Below are positions 19,537-28,727 of a DNA stretch of 64,000 nucleotides, piece after piece. The DNA is from JAFAGX01 sp035623255. GTDB taxonomy: Bacteria > Acidobacteriota > Terriglobia > Terriglobales > Acidobacteriaceae. A program made the translations under genes and the position numbers. The stretch is taken from assembly GCA_035623255.1 (NCBI GenBank), contig DASPTU010000054.1:1-64000 (forward strand), read 5' to 3'. The notes under the pieces were generated by a model. It did not search any database, was not told the origin of the DNA, and saw only the letters and a program-made list of their open reading frames with translations. Position 1 is the stretch's first letter. Every line of letters starts with the position of its first letter.

Positions 19537-19772
19537 GGGTTGTCGTCAATCCTCTGAATCGAAAGCACATTTACTCGTCTTTGACGCCATCGGATTGGTC
19601 ATGTGCTGCCCCGAGACCCCCAAAAACAGCTTGCAAGGCTGCTCTAACTTAGTTAACATCCTGCCGCTGCTGTAGCGTCACTATAGCCGGTTGTAACGGC
19701 CCGCCATTTTGTCACTGACTGCATCGGCTCCGAAAAGCCCTCAAGGCGCAGCCCTTTTGGCCGGCAGTGACC

Positions 19773-19790
19773 CACGTGAAATCACGTGAA
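19773..19790 (+). promoter_or_regulatory. tandem CACGTGAA direct repeat
   Basis: CACGTGAA occurs at 19773-19780 and again at 19783-19790, a 10-bp period (one helical turn). The pair lies ~20 bp upstream of the start of CsgG paralogue 3, just before its Shine-Dalgarno, so it could be an operator or part of the 5' UTR. The core CACGTG is self-complementary. Confidence 0.35.
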
Positions 19791-19809
19791 TTGCAATCGG
19801 AGGGTAGAT

Positions 19810-20856
19810 ATGTTGGTCCAGAGTGTACCTGTCGGGCAGTCCGACGGCCCGGTTGAGCCCAGGTTTCGTCCTAAAGCATCAGCACGCGTTTGCCTGGTCG
19901 GTCTGCTGCTGGCCCTCTTGGCTCCTTGCGCAGTCGCCCAACAGCAACCGAAGAAACGCGTCGCCGTGCTCAACTTTGATTACGGTACGGTGCAGAGCGC
20001 AGTCGTTGCACTCTTCGGGACTAACGTGGACGTGGGCAAGGGGGTTTCGGACCTAATCGTTCAAAAGCTGGTCGAGGAGGGCAAGTACTCGGTCATCGAA
20101 CGAAATGCGCTAGACAAAGTTTTAGTCGAGCAGAACTTCTCTAATAGCGATCGTGCTGATTCCTCAACCGCCGCCAAGATTGGCCGCGTGCTAGGTGTGG
20201 ACGCGGTAATCATGGGAACGATCACCCAATTCGGCCGTGACGACCAGAACACCACGGTCGGGGCGGGCGCGATGGCAAACTACACCAACAAGTTTGGCTT
20301 AGGTGGGCTGCAGAAGCGCAAGGCGAAAGCCGTGGTCGGGATCAGTGCCCGCATGGTGGACACCAGCACCGCGGAGATACTGGCAGCGGTTACCGGTTCG
20401 GGCGAATCCACCCGCGCGGGCACATCACTTCTCGGCGCTGGCGGCGGTGATAGCGCCCAGGCAGGCGCCGCCTACGACATGTCCAGCAAGAATTTTGGCG
20501 ACACCATCTTGGGCGAAGCCGTCCACAAGGCCGTCGATTCTGTGGGTACACAGCTCGACGCCGAGGCGACCTCGCTTCCCACCCACAAGGTACAGGTGTC
20601 CGGACTGGTGGCAGATGTTAGCGGCAACACCCTGATTCTCAACGTTGGTACCAAGTCTGGTGTGCACGTCGGTGACACCCTGGATGTGAGTCGTCCTGTT
20701 CGCACCATCAAGGATCCAGCCACCGGGAAAGTGATTAAGACCATTACCAACAAGCTGGGCACCGCTACGATCACAGAAGTCGACGAAAGCTCCGCCACCG
20801 CCACTTATAGCGGCGCTGGCCCTGCCAAAGTTGGTGACGCAGTTAACAGTGAGTAA
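19810..20856 (+). CDS. CsgG-family secreted protein, paralogue 3
   Basis: 348 aa from ATG 19810, chosen because a GGAGG Shine-Dalgarno lies ~6 bp upstream; an in-frame ATG at 19786 has none. The leader is longer than in the two upstream paralogues, with the hydrophobic signal at residues ~28-45 (VCLVGLLLALLAPCAVAQ). It has the same CsgG-like domain (KKRVAVLNFDYGTVQ; VIERNALDKVLVEQNFSNSDRAD) and C-terminal beta domain, but has diverged more and contains a Gly/Ala-rich insertion (LLGAGGGDSAQAGAA). It is followed 41 bp later by a Ser/Thr kinase. Confidence 0.75.
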   Translation: MLVQSVPVGQSDGPVEPRFRPKASARVCLVGLLLALLAPCAVAQQQPKKRVAVLNFDYGTVQSAVVALFGTNVDVGKGVSDLIVQKLVEEGKYSVIERNALDKVLVEQNFSNSDRADSSTAAKIGRVLGVDAVIMGTITQFGRDDQNTTVGAGAMANYTNKFGLGGLQKRKAKAVVGISARMVDTSTAEILAAVTGSGESTRAGTSLLGAGGGDSAQAGAAYDMSSKNFGDTILGEAVHKAVDSVGTQLDAEATSLPTHKVQVSGLVADVSGNTLILNVGTKSGVHVGDTLDVSRPVRTIKDPATGKVIKTITNKLGTATITEVDESSATATYSGAGPAKVGDAVNSE

Positions 20857-20897
20857 CTTGTTCTCTGGGCCGAAATTGTGGGGATTGGAGTGATGTG

Positions 20898-22715
20898 ATG
20901 ACCGAGCAAACCGGCCGACGAATCGGCGACTACGAAATTCTGGGAGTTCTGGGTGCCGGCGGCATGGGCCAGGTCTTCAAGGTTCGGAATGTCATCTCCG
21001 ATCGTATTGAAGCGATGAAAGTTCTCTTGCCCGACCTGGCTGGGCGGCAGGACTTGGCAAATCGCTTTCTGCGCGAGATTAAGGTTCTAGCAGCGCTGAA
21101 TCATCCCAATATTGCTTCGCTTCGCACTGCCCTGACTCTGGACAATCAGCTGGTCATGGTCATGGAATATGTCGAAGGCGTGACCCTGGCGGCCCGCCTG
21201 GAGCAAGGCCCCATTCCCGTACTGGAAGCCTTGAACTACATTGACCAGGTCCTAAATGCTCTCAGTTATGCCCACAAGCAGAACGTCATTCACCGCGATA
21301 TCAAGCCGGGGAACATGATGTTGATGCCGGAGGGCGTGGTGAAGCTGATGGATTTCGGGATTGCCCGTTCTGCTTCTGATCACAGTCTGACCACAACCGG
21401 CATGACGCTTGGTTCCCTGCACTACATGTCGCCGGAACAGGTCCGGGGCGCTGCCATCGACGCCCGATCAGACTTATACTCGGTAGGTATTTCTTTGTAC
21501 GAGCTTGTTACTGGACAACCGCCGTTTCGAGCCGACAGTGACTACTCTTTGATGGCGGCCCAATTGCAACAACAGCCCAAGCCGCCGATTGAACTGTGTC
21601 CAAGCATCCCGGCGGATCTTAACGAAATCATCCTTACGGCACTGGAGAAGGATCCAGCCAATCGCTTCCAAACAGCTGACGCTTTTCGTCGAGCGGTCAA
21701 CAACGTCGCCTCTGCTCTTTCGAAAGTGGCTACCGGCGTCGCCACAACGGCTCCGCTGTCGCCGGTTGCCACGGAGCTATTTCAGGGAACCTTGCCATCT
21801 GCCGACAATGCAGCAACCGCGTCGGTTGGTCCCACTGCCGCGACCCAGCCGGCGGAGGCTATCGCAGCCTCCTCTCAAATTCAACAAGTGCCGCTGTCGG
21901 CAGTGGCTCCCCGCAGCACACATCGGGGACTCTACATGTCGATGGGTGCCTTGATTGTTGTGGCGGTCCTGGCTCTCGCTGGTCTTTACGTGCCGCGTCG
22001 CAGCAGCACTCGCGCTCAAGAACTCGGCAACGCCCAACCCCAACCATCAGCCTCGCCTCAGTTGGATCAAAGCCAGTCAACTCAGTCCAGCCCATCTCAG
22101 CCAGCTCCAATGAGTGGAAACCAGGTACAAACTGCCGAGCCGGCCGGATCCACCAATACCAGTATCAGTCCTGCGGCCCCTCTCACCTCTACGGCGGCTA
22201 GTGCTGATGGCGGCAAACACAGCGGTATTTCGAATGCTGGCGCAATACAATCGCTCGCCACTTCCTCGCCGACCACTGCGCGCACACAAGCCAAGCGTCC
22301 CGAGGTAGCGTCCTCTGTGCCCTCTGACCAAGCGCCTTCAGGCGCTAACAACCCTGCACCAGCGCTCGGAGGTCAATCTGACAATTCTGGGGAGATTTCC
22401 GCGAGCGCGAATGCGCCGGGCACAGTACAACAGCCGTCCGCTAATGAAGCGCAACTACAGGAGTTGGAGCAGGAGATGGACCAGCTTTCTAGTCGGGCGA
22501 GCTCTGTCAACGACAGTCTGGATACCCTGCGCCGGCAACAAAGCGCACAAGGATACGGCTTGCGCGGAGATATTTCATCGGCACAGCAGATGATGAAGAC
22601 CTACATGGCCAAAGCCCAAACGGCCTTGCAAAATCAGGATGCCAAGAGCGCGAAAAAGTATCTAGACTTGGCCCAGCCCCAGATTGAAGCCCTGGAGAAG
22701 TTCCTCGGACACTAG
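20898..22715 (+). CDS. transmembrane Ser/Thr protein kinase
   Basis: 605 aa from ATG 20898 (a GTG one codon earlier is possible); GGAG lies ~9 bp upstream. Residues 1-~275 are a Hanks kinase: GAGGMGQV loop, MKVL lysine, HRDIKPGN, DFGIA, SPEQ. A low-complexity Pro/Ala/Ser linker precedes a membrane helix at ~348-366. The outer part is Ser/Pro/Gln-rich and ends in a helical coiled-coil-like segment (~515-600). Unlike the kinase at 10489 it lacks PEGA repeats. Placement after the CsgG-like trio suggests a shared envelope function; cotranscription with paralogue 3 is likely. Confidence 0.88.
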   Translation: MTEQTGRRIGDYEILGVLGAGGMGQVFKVRNVISDRIEAMKVLLPDLAGRQDLANRFLREIKVLAALNHPNIASLRTALTLDNQLVMVMEYVEGVTLAARLEQGPIPVLEALNYIDQVLNALSYAHKQNVIHRDIKPGNMMLMPEGVVKLMDFGIARSASDHSLTTTGMTLGSLHYMSPEQVRGAAIDARSDLYSVGISLYELVTGQPPFRADSDYSLMAAQLQQQPKPPIELCPSIPADLNEIILTALEKDPANRFQTADAFRRAVNNVASALSKVATGVATTAPLSPVATELFQGTLPSADNAATASVGPTAATQPAEAIAASSQIQQVPLSAVAPRSTHRGLYMSMGALIVVAVLALAGLYVPRRSSTRAQELGNAQPQPSASPQLDQSQSTQSSPSQPAPMSGNQVQTAEPAGSTNTSISPAAPLTSTAASADGGKHSGISNAGAIQSLATSSPTTARTQAKRPEVASSVPSDQAPSGANNPAPALGGQSDNSGEISASANAPGTVQQPSANEAQLQELEQEMDQLSSRASSVNDSLDTLRRQQSAQGYGLRGDISSAQQMMKTYMAKAQTALQNQDAKSAKKYLDLAQPQIEALEKFLGH

Positions 22716-22843
22716 CCCCACTATTGGCGGGCCCACGAACCTGCTGCATTGATGTGCTGCGTGGCTACACTCGCCACTAGAATGCCAGTTGGATGCCGGT
22801 TGTCGGTTCGGCTTCGCACTAGAGCCCGTGATCGAGCCACCGC

Positions 22844-22871
22844 CCACGTGGCGCGCCCGAAGTCCACGTGG
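22844..22871. repeat. pair of perfect CCACGTGG palindromes
   Basis: CCACGTGG occurs at 22844-22851 and at 22864-22871, exactly 20 bp apart (two helical turns), in the gap between the convergent kinase and the gene ending at 22879. The spacing suits a dimeric DNA-binding protein, but the position at two gene ends is unusual for an operator. Could be chance in GC-rich DNA. Confidence 0.25.
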
Positions 22872-22878
22872 AGCCAAC

Positions 22879-23295
22879 TTATTCCTGGTCCGCAGCCTTG
22901 CACTTCTTCGAAATCGTCCGCACGTCGGTCCGTGGATTCGCTACCTGGAGTGGCACTCCGTCCACTCCGTGCACCGTATCGGCAGGATTGCTTCCCGCTT
23001 TCTCAGATCTGACGCCGGTCTTCACAGTCCCGGATAACAGCTTCCCTTTCACTTCGACTTCGTGCCGAAGATAGTCATCCAACTTGTTTCCGACCCCTTT
23101 TAACACGAATATGCTGCCCGTTTTGTCCTCAACCACGATGTAGTTTCCACGCTCCCCCTGAAGGCAGCCTCGAACCGTCGTGCCGTTGGAACTCTCCGGA
23201 GCATTTTGGTCCGCAGAAGACGATGACGCTTGTTGCGCAAACAGCGCTCCCGAGGATAAAAGCACTGCTAGCAGCATTAATCGAACGTAACCCAT
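22879..23295 (-). CDS. small secreted protein (DUF5818-like)
   Basis: 138 aa with a clear signal peptide (residues 1-~21, ending ALFAQQ), a Ser-rich spacer, then a compact beta domain: VRGCLQGERGNYIVVEDKTGSIFVLKG..LDDYLRHEVEVKGKLL. This layout matches small exported acidobacterial proteins carrying a DUF5818-type OB-like fold; the assignment is from memory of the pattern. The start has AGGTTCTTT just upstream, a weak Shine-Dalgarno. The ligand is unknown. Confidence 0.65.
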   Translation of the reverse strand: MGYVRLMLLAVLLSSGALFAQQASSSSADQNAPESSNGTTVRGCLQGERGNYIVVEDKTGSIFVLKGVGNKLDDYLRHEVEVKGKLLSGTVKTGVRSEKAGSNPADTVHGVDGVPLQVANPRTDVRTISKKCKAADQE

Positions 23296-23439
23296 AAAGA
23301 ACCTCCGATGATATGAATTTATGGCTGCTGTGTTTTCCCGCTAGCGAAATCTCTTACTGTTTGTCCCGCAATCATCACACCAACGCTGAATGTCCATTCG
23401 AATGCTCCGAAACCGGAGCTCCCTCTCATCTTTCACGTC

Positions 23440-23838
23440 CTACTCACTGTGAGGAGCTAGCCGCAGATTTTCCTCCGCTGACGATGCTTTCACCTTCGTG
23501 ATGATCAACTGCACCTCAGTTCTACCCGGAGTCTTTATAAATAGATGCCGTCCTTGAATTCTTGCCTCGATAGTGGATCCTGCCTTCCACTCATGAGGCA
23601 ACTCGTCGTCTTTATGGCGTGGAATGTAGCGCGCGGTGTACGCCGTGTCCTTCAACTGCAATGAGACATCGTAATAAGGATGATCCTCTGTGATCGGCGT
23701 GTTCACAATGTAATAGAGCACCCGCGTACTCAGCTTCTGTTCGACATCGAGAATCGTTCCTTGTCGGTACCGGGCTTCCACGGCCAACGCTGCCGAGCTC
23801 ATTATGATCACCACGAGAGACACGGTGAAGTGTTTCAT
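23440..23838 (-). CDS. small secreted protein of unknown function
   Basis: 132 aa from ATG 23838, preferred over an in-frame codon at 23859 because AGGGA lies ~8 bp upstream and the signal peptide (MKHFTVSLVVIIMSSAALA) then begins the protein. The mature part is beta-rich (YRQGTILDVEQKLSTRVLYYIVNTPIT..) with no motif I recognise. Same strand as its small neighbour at 22879, but ~145 bp apart. Confidence 0.6.
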   Translation of the reverse strand: MKHFTVSLVVIIMSSAALAVEARYRQGTILDVEQKLSTRVLYYIVNTPITEDHPYYDVSLQLKDTAYTARYIPRHKDDELPHEWKAGSTIEARIQGRHLFIKTPGRTEVQLIITKVKASSAEENLRLAPHSE

Positions 23839-23904
23839 GTGAAATTCCCTATGGGACATCCCGCTGGTGTCATATAGTGGAGCATCGACCTGGACCCTCT
23901 CAAC

Positions 23905-25644
23905 CTAGAATGAATAGATCATGTCAAATTGAAGCCGATTCAGATATGGCTCGACTTGACCTGCTTTCTTGATCGTTGGAACCGAAGTGTTGTAGTTGTT
24001 GAACAAAGCCACGTTGTTCTCCAGAAAGGTGTTCAGAGCACGACCGTGCCACCAGGTGAAGCTGGCCAGCGCGTTGGCGCGCACCTTCCAGAGCGCGTAG
24101 AAACGGTTCTGCAAAATGTTCGTGGGCGCTCGCTGATCGCTCTCCACAAAGGATGCAATTGCCGCATCCTGCTCCTCTCGATACCAACTGTAGCCGAACT
24201 GCACGTCATTCTTGTTCCTGGTTTGGCCCAAGCTGAAGTCGAAGCCATATTCTTTGTTTTGGCTTCCCAGACTAGTGATGACATGGCCCTTCGTGTCCAG
24301 CGGATGTGCCGCTGCATCTGGATTGTCAAGAAATTCCACGAGCAGGTTGATCGGCAAGCGGGAGATCCCCTCCTGGATTTGATTGTTCCAGATGAAATCC
24401 ACATAGCTGAACTCGGAATAGAAGTGAGGAATTCCCTTGGAATCCACGTAAGTCGCATTGGTCATGCCATTCGGCGCGAACACGCAAGGCGGAAACGCTG
24501 GAAAGTTCAAGCCTTTGGCGCAACCCTGCCCTTCGCCTGGGATCGGAATGCCTGTGATCGGAGTCGTACTTCCACTCGGCACAAACCCGGTGCTGGTAGC
24601 CTGAGTGGCGAACGCGCTTTCCTGCAGAATCGCGTCCGGCCGATTCCACTTCAAGCTAAGAACGGATGGCGTCGTTGTCCACGGTCCCAACTGTAGCCTG
24701 GCCGAGACCTGTCCGCCGAGAGCATAGGAATCCTGTGACGGAATTCCGGGCTTCCCATTAGCTTCGTTGTACAGAAGTTCGATGCCTTGTGCGGTAAAGT
24801 TTTTCACCGGCCCTGAGAAGTCAAATGAAAGTTTCTCATTGAAACCTTCGGGGTTAAGATCCGGGTCGAACGTTACCGATGTCCTTTGCCATGTGTAGGC
24901 GAATTTGCCACCGGTCAGAGAGAGCCATGGGTGCGCGACTGGATTAAATGTGACGAACCCTCGATCTAAGCCGATTGTCTTGCGATCGAAAACATTGGTG
25001 AGCGTCTCATTTGTACTACTCGGATCGCCGAGGGAACCAGTCGCCAAAGCGATCCCGCCAATGAAGTCCTCACTGAGTTGCCCCTCAATTCCGAACCGTA
25101 CGCGAATACGGGCCCGGTTCCGGTCGGGAACATTTTGCTGGAAGTAATCCTCACCGCGAACGCGTACATCGCCGCTGAAGCGAAACCGTCCCGCGAGAGC
25201 TTCAAGTGCCGCCAGCTCGCGATGAGTGCTCTGTTCGCTTGTATTTACCGCCGCAAGTTCCGTCTTCACTTCGCTGGCATTTAGGGACGCCTGGTCGGCT
25301 GCTTTCCGGGCCTCGGTTGCCGATTGCTGTGCCTGAGATGCAGTACTTTGCGCCTGATCGATGCTACTTTGTACCTTCTGCGAGGCGGAATTGTTCTGCT
25401 GAGTGGCAGAGACGAGTTGTTCCAGTTGCGCCTGCAACCGTCCAATCAACTCGTTCTGTTGCTTAATTTGCTGCTGCTGCGCAGTCACTGCTTCTTTCAA
25501 TTCCTGCACTTCCTGGGCTGAAACAGTCGCAGTTCTGGCCTGTTTCTTGGTGGACGTCGAAGGGGGAGACGACTGAGCGTAAAAAGCCGCGGCCAAACCA
25601 AGCACCACAACCGGGGGAGTGAACAATCTTAGCCTTGCCAGCAT
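23905..25644 (-). CDS. coiled-coil outer-membrane porin
   Basis: 579 aa. A signal peptide (~1-25) is followed by an extended Gln/Ala/Ser-rich coiled coil (~40-160), which may anchor to peptidoglycan or trimerise. Then comes a long amphipathic beta-barrel region (from FRFSGDVRVRGEDYFQQN to the C-terminal aromatic MIYSF), matching the putative-porin family (Porin_5 type). It lies 186 bp downstream of the sulfonate transporter genes on the same strand with room for its own promoter, so it could supply sulfonates or another anion across the outer membrane; that link is inference. Confidence 0.75.
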   Translation of the reverse strand: MLARLRLFTPPVVVLGLAAAFYAQSSPPSTSTKKQARTATVSAQEVQELKEAVTAQQQQIKQQNELIGRLQAQLEQLVSATQQNNSASQKVQSSIDQAQSTASQAQQSATEARKAADQASLNASEVKTELAAVNTSEQSTHRELAALEALAGRFRFSGDVRVRGEDYFQQNVPDRNRARIRVRFGIEGQLSEDFIGGIALATGSLGDPSSTNETLTNVFDRKTIGLDRGFVTFNPVAHPWLSLTGGKFAYTWQRTSVTFDPDLNPEGFNEKLSFDFSGPVKNFTAQGIELLYNEANGKPGIPSQDSYALGGQVSARLQLGPWTTTPSVLSLKWNRPDAILQESAFATQATSTGFVPSGSTTPITGIPIPGEGQGCAKGLNFPAFPPCVFAPNGMTNATYVDSKGIPHFYSEFSYVDFIWNNQIQEGISRLPINLLVEFLDNPDAAAHPLDTKGHVITSLGSQNKEYGFDFSLGQTRNKNDVQFGYSWYREEQDAAIASFVESDQRAPTNILQNRFYALWKVRANALASFTWWHGRALNTFLENNVALFNNYNTSVPTIKKAGQVEPYLNRLQFDMIYSF

Positions 25645-25830
25645 GCTTCATGCTCCTTTGTTGATGTGTTTACATTTCCTGCCGCACTCGCGGCATATGG
25701 TGCGTTTAGGCAGGTGCTTACATAATTACGTCTATCGACTTACTTGTATTACTGCGTGCAGCCTTACCCCTTAAAGAAGGCGATATCTGGACTTCCAGCC
25801 GGGGTACTACTGGGTCGGCTTCTATTTTGT

Positions 25831-26592
25831 TTAAGTGGACGGCGCGAAGCCCCACTTATGCTGCAACCGCCGCTCTATCGTCCTGAACACCAATCCATCC
25901 ACTACGTATCCGATCGCCACAATCAAGATCATGACCGCGATCACCTGGCTCATATCATTCAGGTCGCGTCCCATCATTAGCAACTGTCCCAGGCCCAGGC
26001 TCACAAAAATCATTTCCCCGGAGATTAATGAACGCCAGGCGAACGCCCATCCTTGCTTCAGTCCGGAGACGATATACGGAAGGCTGGCCGGCAACAACAC
26101 ATGCCAGAAGAGTTTGAACCCGCGTGCGCCAAGGTTGCGGCCAGCCATGCCATAGATTTTGGGCATCTGCTGGCGGCCTGTCTCCATAGCGATGGTTACA
26201 GAGAGCAGCGATCCCATGACCACTACAAACAGGATGGCTTTTTCGGTCAACCCAAACCACAGCACCGCCAATGGCAGCCAGCAAATGCTCGGCAGACTCT
26301 GCAAGCTCACCAGGAGCCCGCCCATCGTTTCTTCAAGGAACTTGTTGCTCGCGACGCCCAGGCCAAGGATCATCCCCAAAATCACCGACGCACTGTAGCC
26401 CAGCACCATGCGCCTCATGCTGACTGCGATCGCGATCCAGAAACTGTGATCGGCGAAACCCGCCCAAAGCGATTGCAAAACGCCCTGTGGGCTTGGAAAA
26501 ACATAGGGCGGCCAGATTTTCAACTTAACCAGTACCACCCAAATGGCCATCAACGTCGCGTAAAAAATGGCGTGTCTAGCGAACCTTTTCAT
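25831..26592 (-). CDS. ssuC: ABC transporter permease of the sulfonate/taurine/nitrate family
   Basis: 253 aa from ATG 26592, which has GGAGGAG ~10 bp upstream; the frame is open to 26676, but that region overlaps the ATPase gene. About six hydrophobic segments are visible, with a cytoplasmic EAA-like loop (AGRNLGARGFKLFWHVLLPASLPYIVSGLKQG), the BPD_transp_1 signature that docks on the ATPase. It overlaps the ATPase gene by 17 bp, so the two are coupled. Closest functional relatives are SsuC/TauC; sulfonate specificity is inferred from the neighbouring sulfate-assimilation genes. Confidence 0.85.
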   Translation of the reverse strand: MKRFARHAIFYATLMAIWVVLVKLKIWPPYVFPSPQGVLQSLWAGFADHSFWIAIAVSMRRMVLGYSASVILGMILGLGVASNKFLEETMGGLLVSLQSLPSICWLPLAVLWFGLTEKAILFVVVMGSLLSVTIAMETGRQQMPKIYGMAGRNLGARGFKLFWHVLLPASLPYIVSGLKQGWAFAWRSLISGEMIFVSLGLGQLLMMGRDLNDMSQVIAVMILIVAIGYVVDGLVFRTIERRLQHKWGFAPST

Positions 26593-27487
26593 GGCCGTAT
26601 TGCTCCTCCAGAGATTTGTTAATCTCGTTCCGCAAGTCATCGAGGATCTCGCGGGCGGTTCGGGCAACGTCCACATCTTCCAGCTGCCGCGGCCGCGGCA
26701 GGTCGATCAGGTATTCGCGCTTCACCCGCCCCGGACGAAACGTGAGCAGCGCCACCCGGTCGCCCAGCCTGACAGCCTCGCGCACATTGTGGGTCACAAA
26801 GATGATTGTTCGGCCGGTTTCCGCCCAGATTCGCTCCAGCTCGTCATGCAGAATGTCGCGGGTTTGCGCGTCTAAAGCTGCGAACGGCTCGTCCATCAAC
26901 AACACGTCTGGCTCAGATGCCAGCGCACGAGCGAGGGCCACACGTTGCCGCATTCCACCCGAGAGTTGATGAGTGTAGCTGTCCTTGAACTGCGAGAGGT
27001 GCACCAGACGCAGATACCGCTGGATTTTCTCCTGGCGATCCGCTTTCGAGATCCCCTTCATCTTCATCCCAAACTCGACGTTCTGCGCCACCGTTAACCA
27101 TGGGAACAAGCCAAGTTCCTGGAAGATCAGAATGCGGTCGGTGCCTGGGCCAATAACCGGCTTTTCATCCACAAGCACGGCTCCCGAAGTTGCCGACTGC
27201 AAACCGGCAATCAAGTGGAGTAGTGTGGATTTGCCGCAGCCCGACGGTCCCACAATGCAGAGAAACTCGCCCGTGGTCACTTTCAAGTGAATGTCCTCAA
27301 GGGCGACTAAATCTGATCCGTCGTTTGCTCTGTAACTCAGGGACAACCCACTGAGCTTCACTTTAGGGATGGAGTTTGACTCAGTGTTGTGACGCGGAAA
27401 AACGATCGGCTTGCAGCGGCTCGGCCCACGAACGGGAATTCTATGCTCGCCGGCCAAAGAGGCTTGCGCGGCTGGATTCGGACTCAT
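26576..27487 (-). CDS. ssuB: ABC transporter ATP-binding protein of the sulfonate/taurine/nitrate family
   Basis: 303 aa, with Walker A GPSGCGKST, signature LSGGMRQRVALARAL, Walker B VLLMDEP and an H-loop THNVREA. The ATPase domain starts only at about residue 42; the N-terminal ~40 residues are extra and may reflect an upstream start choice. The ATG overlaps the stop of the binding-protein gene by 4 bp (ATGA). It energises uptake with the permease at 25831 and the binding protein at 27484. Confidence 0.88.
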   Translation of the reverse strand: MSPNPAAQASLAGEHRIPVRGPSRCKPIVFPRHNTESNSIPKVKLSGLSLSYRANDGSDLVALEDIHLKVTTGEFLCIVGPSGCGKSTLLHLIAGLQSATSGAVLVDEKPVIGPGTDRILIFQELGLFPWLTVAQNVEFGMKMKGISKADRQEKIQRYLRLVHLSQFKDSYTHQLSGGMRQRVALARALASEPDVLLMDEPFAALDAQTRDILHDELERIWAETGRTIIFVTHNVREAVRLGDRVALLTFRPGRVKREYLIDLPRPRQLEDVDVARTAREILDDLRNEINKSLEEQYGHEKVR

Positions 27488-28494
27488 GATACCGGCTTCT
27501 TTCCCTTTTCTGCCAGAACTTCATTCAGAATGGTCAGGTCGTACATGCCCTTGAGGTCCGGCATTTGTTTTCCCAGGAAGCCTGCGTCAAAAGCGGCACG
27601 AGCTGCGTTCATCAATGAAGCGGAAAGCGGGTCGTACGTCACTTGCAGACGTCCGAAGGCCTCGTCGAGTACTGCAGGAGGAAGGGCTTTTCCGGTTTCT
27701 TTGTGTATCTGTTCGTTCAAAGCCTCCTTCGCCTCCGGCAAATGGCCGTTGATCCAATCGGTGAGCTCCACATGGGCGCGCATCCAATTCCTGATCAGCT
27801 CTGGATTGTCACGCAGGAACTTCGTTGCCACAATCAGATGGCAGGTAATGAACTGTCCTTGCGGCCAGAGGGTCCGCTCGTCGAGAAACAAACGGCCATT
27901 GCCTTCGCGGATCAGCCGAGTGGCCCAAGGCTCCGGGGCCCAAGCCGCATCCAACGACTTCTTCTGAAACAACGTGAGCTGATCCGGATTGGCCATCGGC
28001 ATCACTTGTACATCCCCGCCCTTGTCAACAGTCCTCAAGCCGTGAACCTTGAGCCACGCCCGCAGCGCTACATCCTGGGTGTTGCCCAATTGAGGCGTCG
28101 CTACCTTCTTGCCATGGAAATCCTCTGATTTCTCAATACCAGCGTCGTTGCGCACGATCAGTGCTGCCCCGCCACTGGTCGCTCCCGCGATAATGCGAAG
28201 AGCTGCCCCGCTGGAGCGAACGTAGCCAGTGATTGCAGGATTTGGACCGATGTACGTCATATCAATCGCGCCTGCAAACAGCGCTTCGATTGCTGCGGGA
28301 CCTGCGTTGAACGTCGTCCACTCGATCTTGACATCGGCGCCTAGCGCCTTGGCGAACCACCCGTTGGCCTTGCCGACCATGGCTTGCGAATGAGTGATAT
28401 TGGGATAGGCCCCGACGCGGACCACCGTTTCCGCCACCACCCACCTGGCGGCAAGCAGGACGATCAGGGTGGCAATTGTGAGAGTTTTATTCAT
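27484..28494 (-). CDS. ssuA: ABC transporter substrate-binding protein (sulfonate/nitrate/taurine type)
   Basis: 336 aa from ATG 28494, which starts the signal peptide MNKTLTIATLIVLLAARWVVA; an in-frame codon at 28524 would add ten residues. The mature protein has the NMT1/SsuA-like fold: RVGAYPNITHSQAMVGKANGWF, FNAGPAAIEALFAGAIDMTYIGPNPA, KKVATPQLGNTQDVALRAWL. It captures the substrate in the periplasm. First gene of ssuABC, preceded by a good promoter with an inverted repeat over its -35 box. Confidence 0.85.
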   Translation of the reverse strand: MNKTLTIATLIVLLAARWVVAETVVRVGAYPNITHSQAMVGKANGWFAKALGADVKIEWTTFNAGPAAIEALFAGAIDMTYIGPNPAITGYVRSSGAALRIIAGATSGGAALIVRNDAGIEKSEDFHGKKVATPQLGNTQDVALRAWLKVHGLRTVDKGGDVQVMPMANPDQLTLFQKKSLDAAWAPEPWATRLIREGNGRLFLDERTLWPQGQFITCHLIVATKFLRDNPELIRNWMRAHVELTDWINGHLPEAKEALNEQIHKETGKALPPAVLDEAFGRLQVTYDPLSASLMNAARAAFDAGFLGKQMPDLKGMYDLTILNEVLAEKGKKPVS

Positions 28495-28529
28495 CTGTGC
28501 TTCGGCAAGGCTCGACGATGGCACACGCG

Positions 28530-28565
28530 ATTATTTCACAAAAGTCTATTTAGTCAATAGACTTT
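28530..28565 (-). promoter_or_regulatory. ssuA promoter with overlapping 10-bp inverted repeat
   Basis: Bases 28541-28565 form a perfect inverted repeat, arms AAAGTCTATT / AATAGACTTT with a 5-nt centre. Reading toward ssuA, a -35 box TTGACT (28557-28552) lies inside the repeat, followed after 16 bp by a -10 box AATAAT (28535-28530), ~35 bp before ATG. A protein bound to the repeat would block the -35 box, as expected for a repressor. The half-site resembles Rrf2-family targets (TTGACTA..TAG.C). Confidence 0.6.
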
Positions 28566-28727
28566 ATTATAATTATGCTGGAGCGTGCACAAGTCCAATC
28601 AGAACGTCGGCCCTTCACATTGAGTGGCTCTGGTGAATATTCACTTTGGATGTAGACGCGCAGGTTGTCGCTAGCGCGCGATCCTGAAAATAAGACCAAC
28701 TCGCACAGAAAAAGGGAGAATGGTTGA

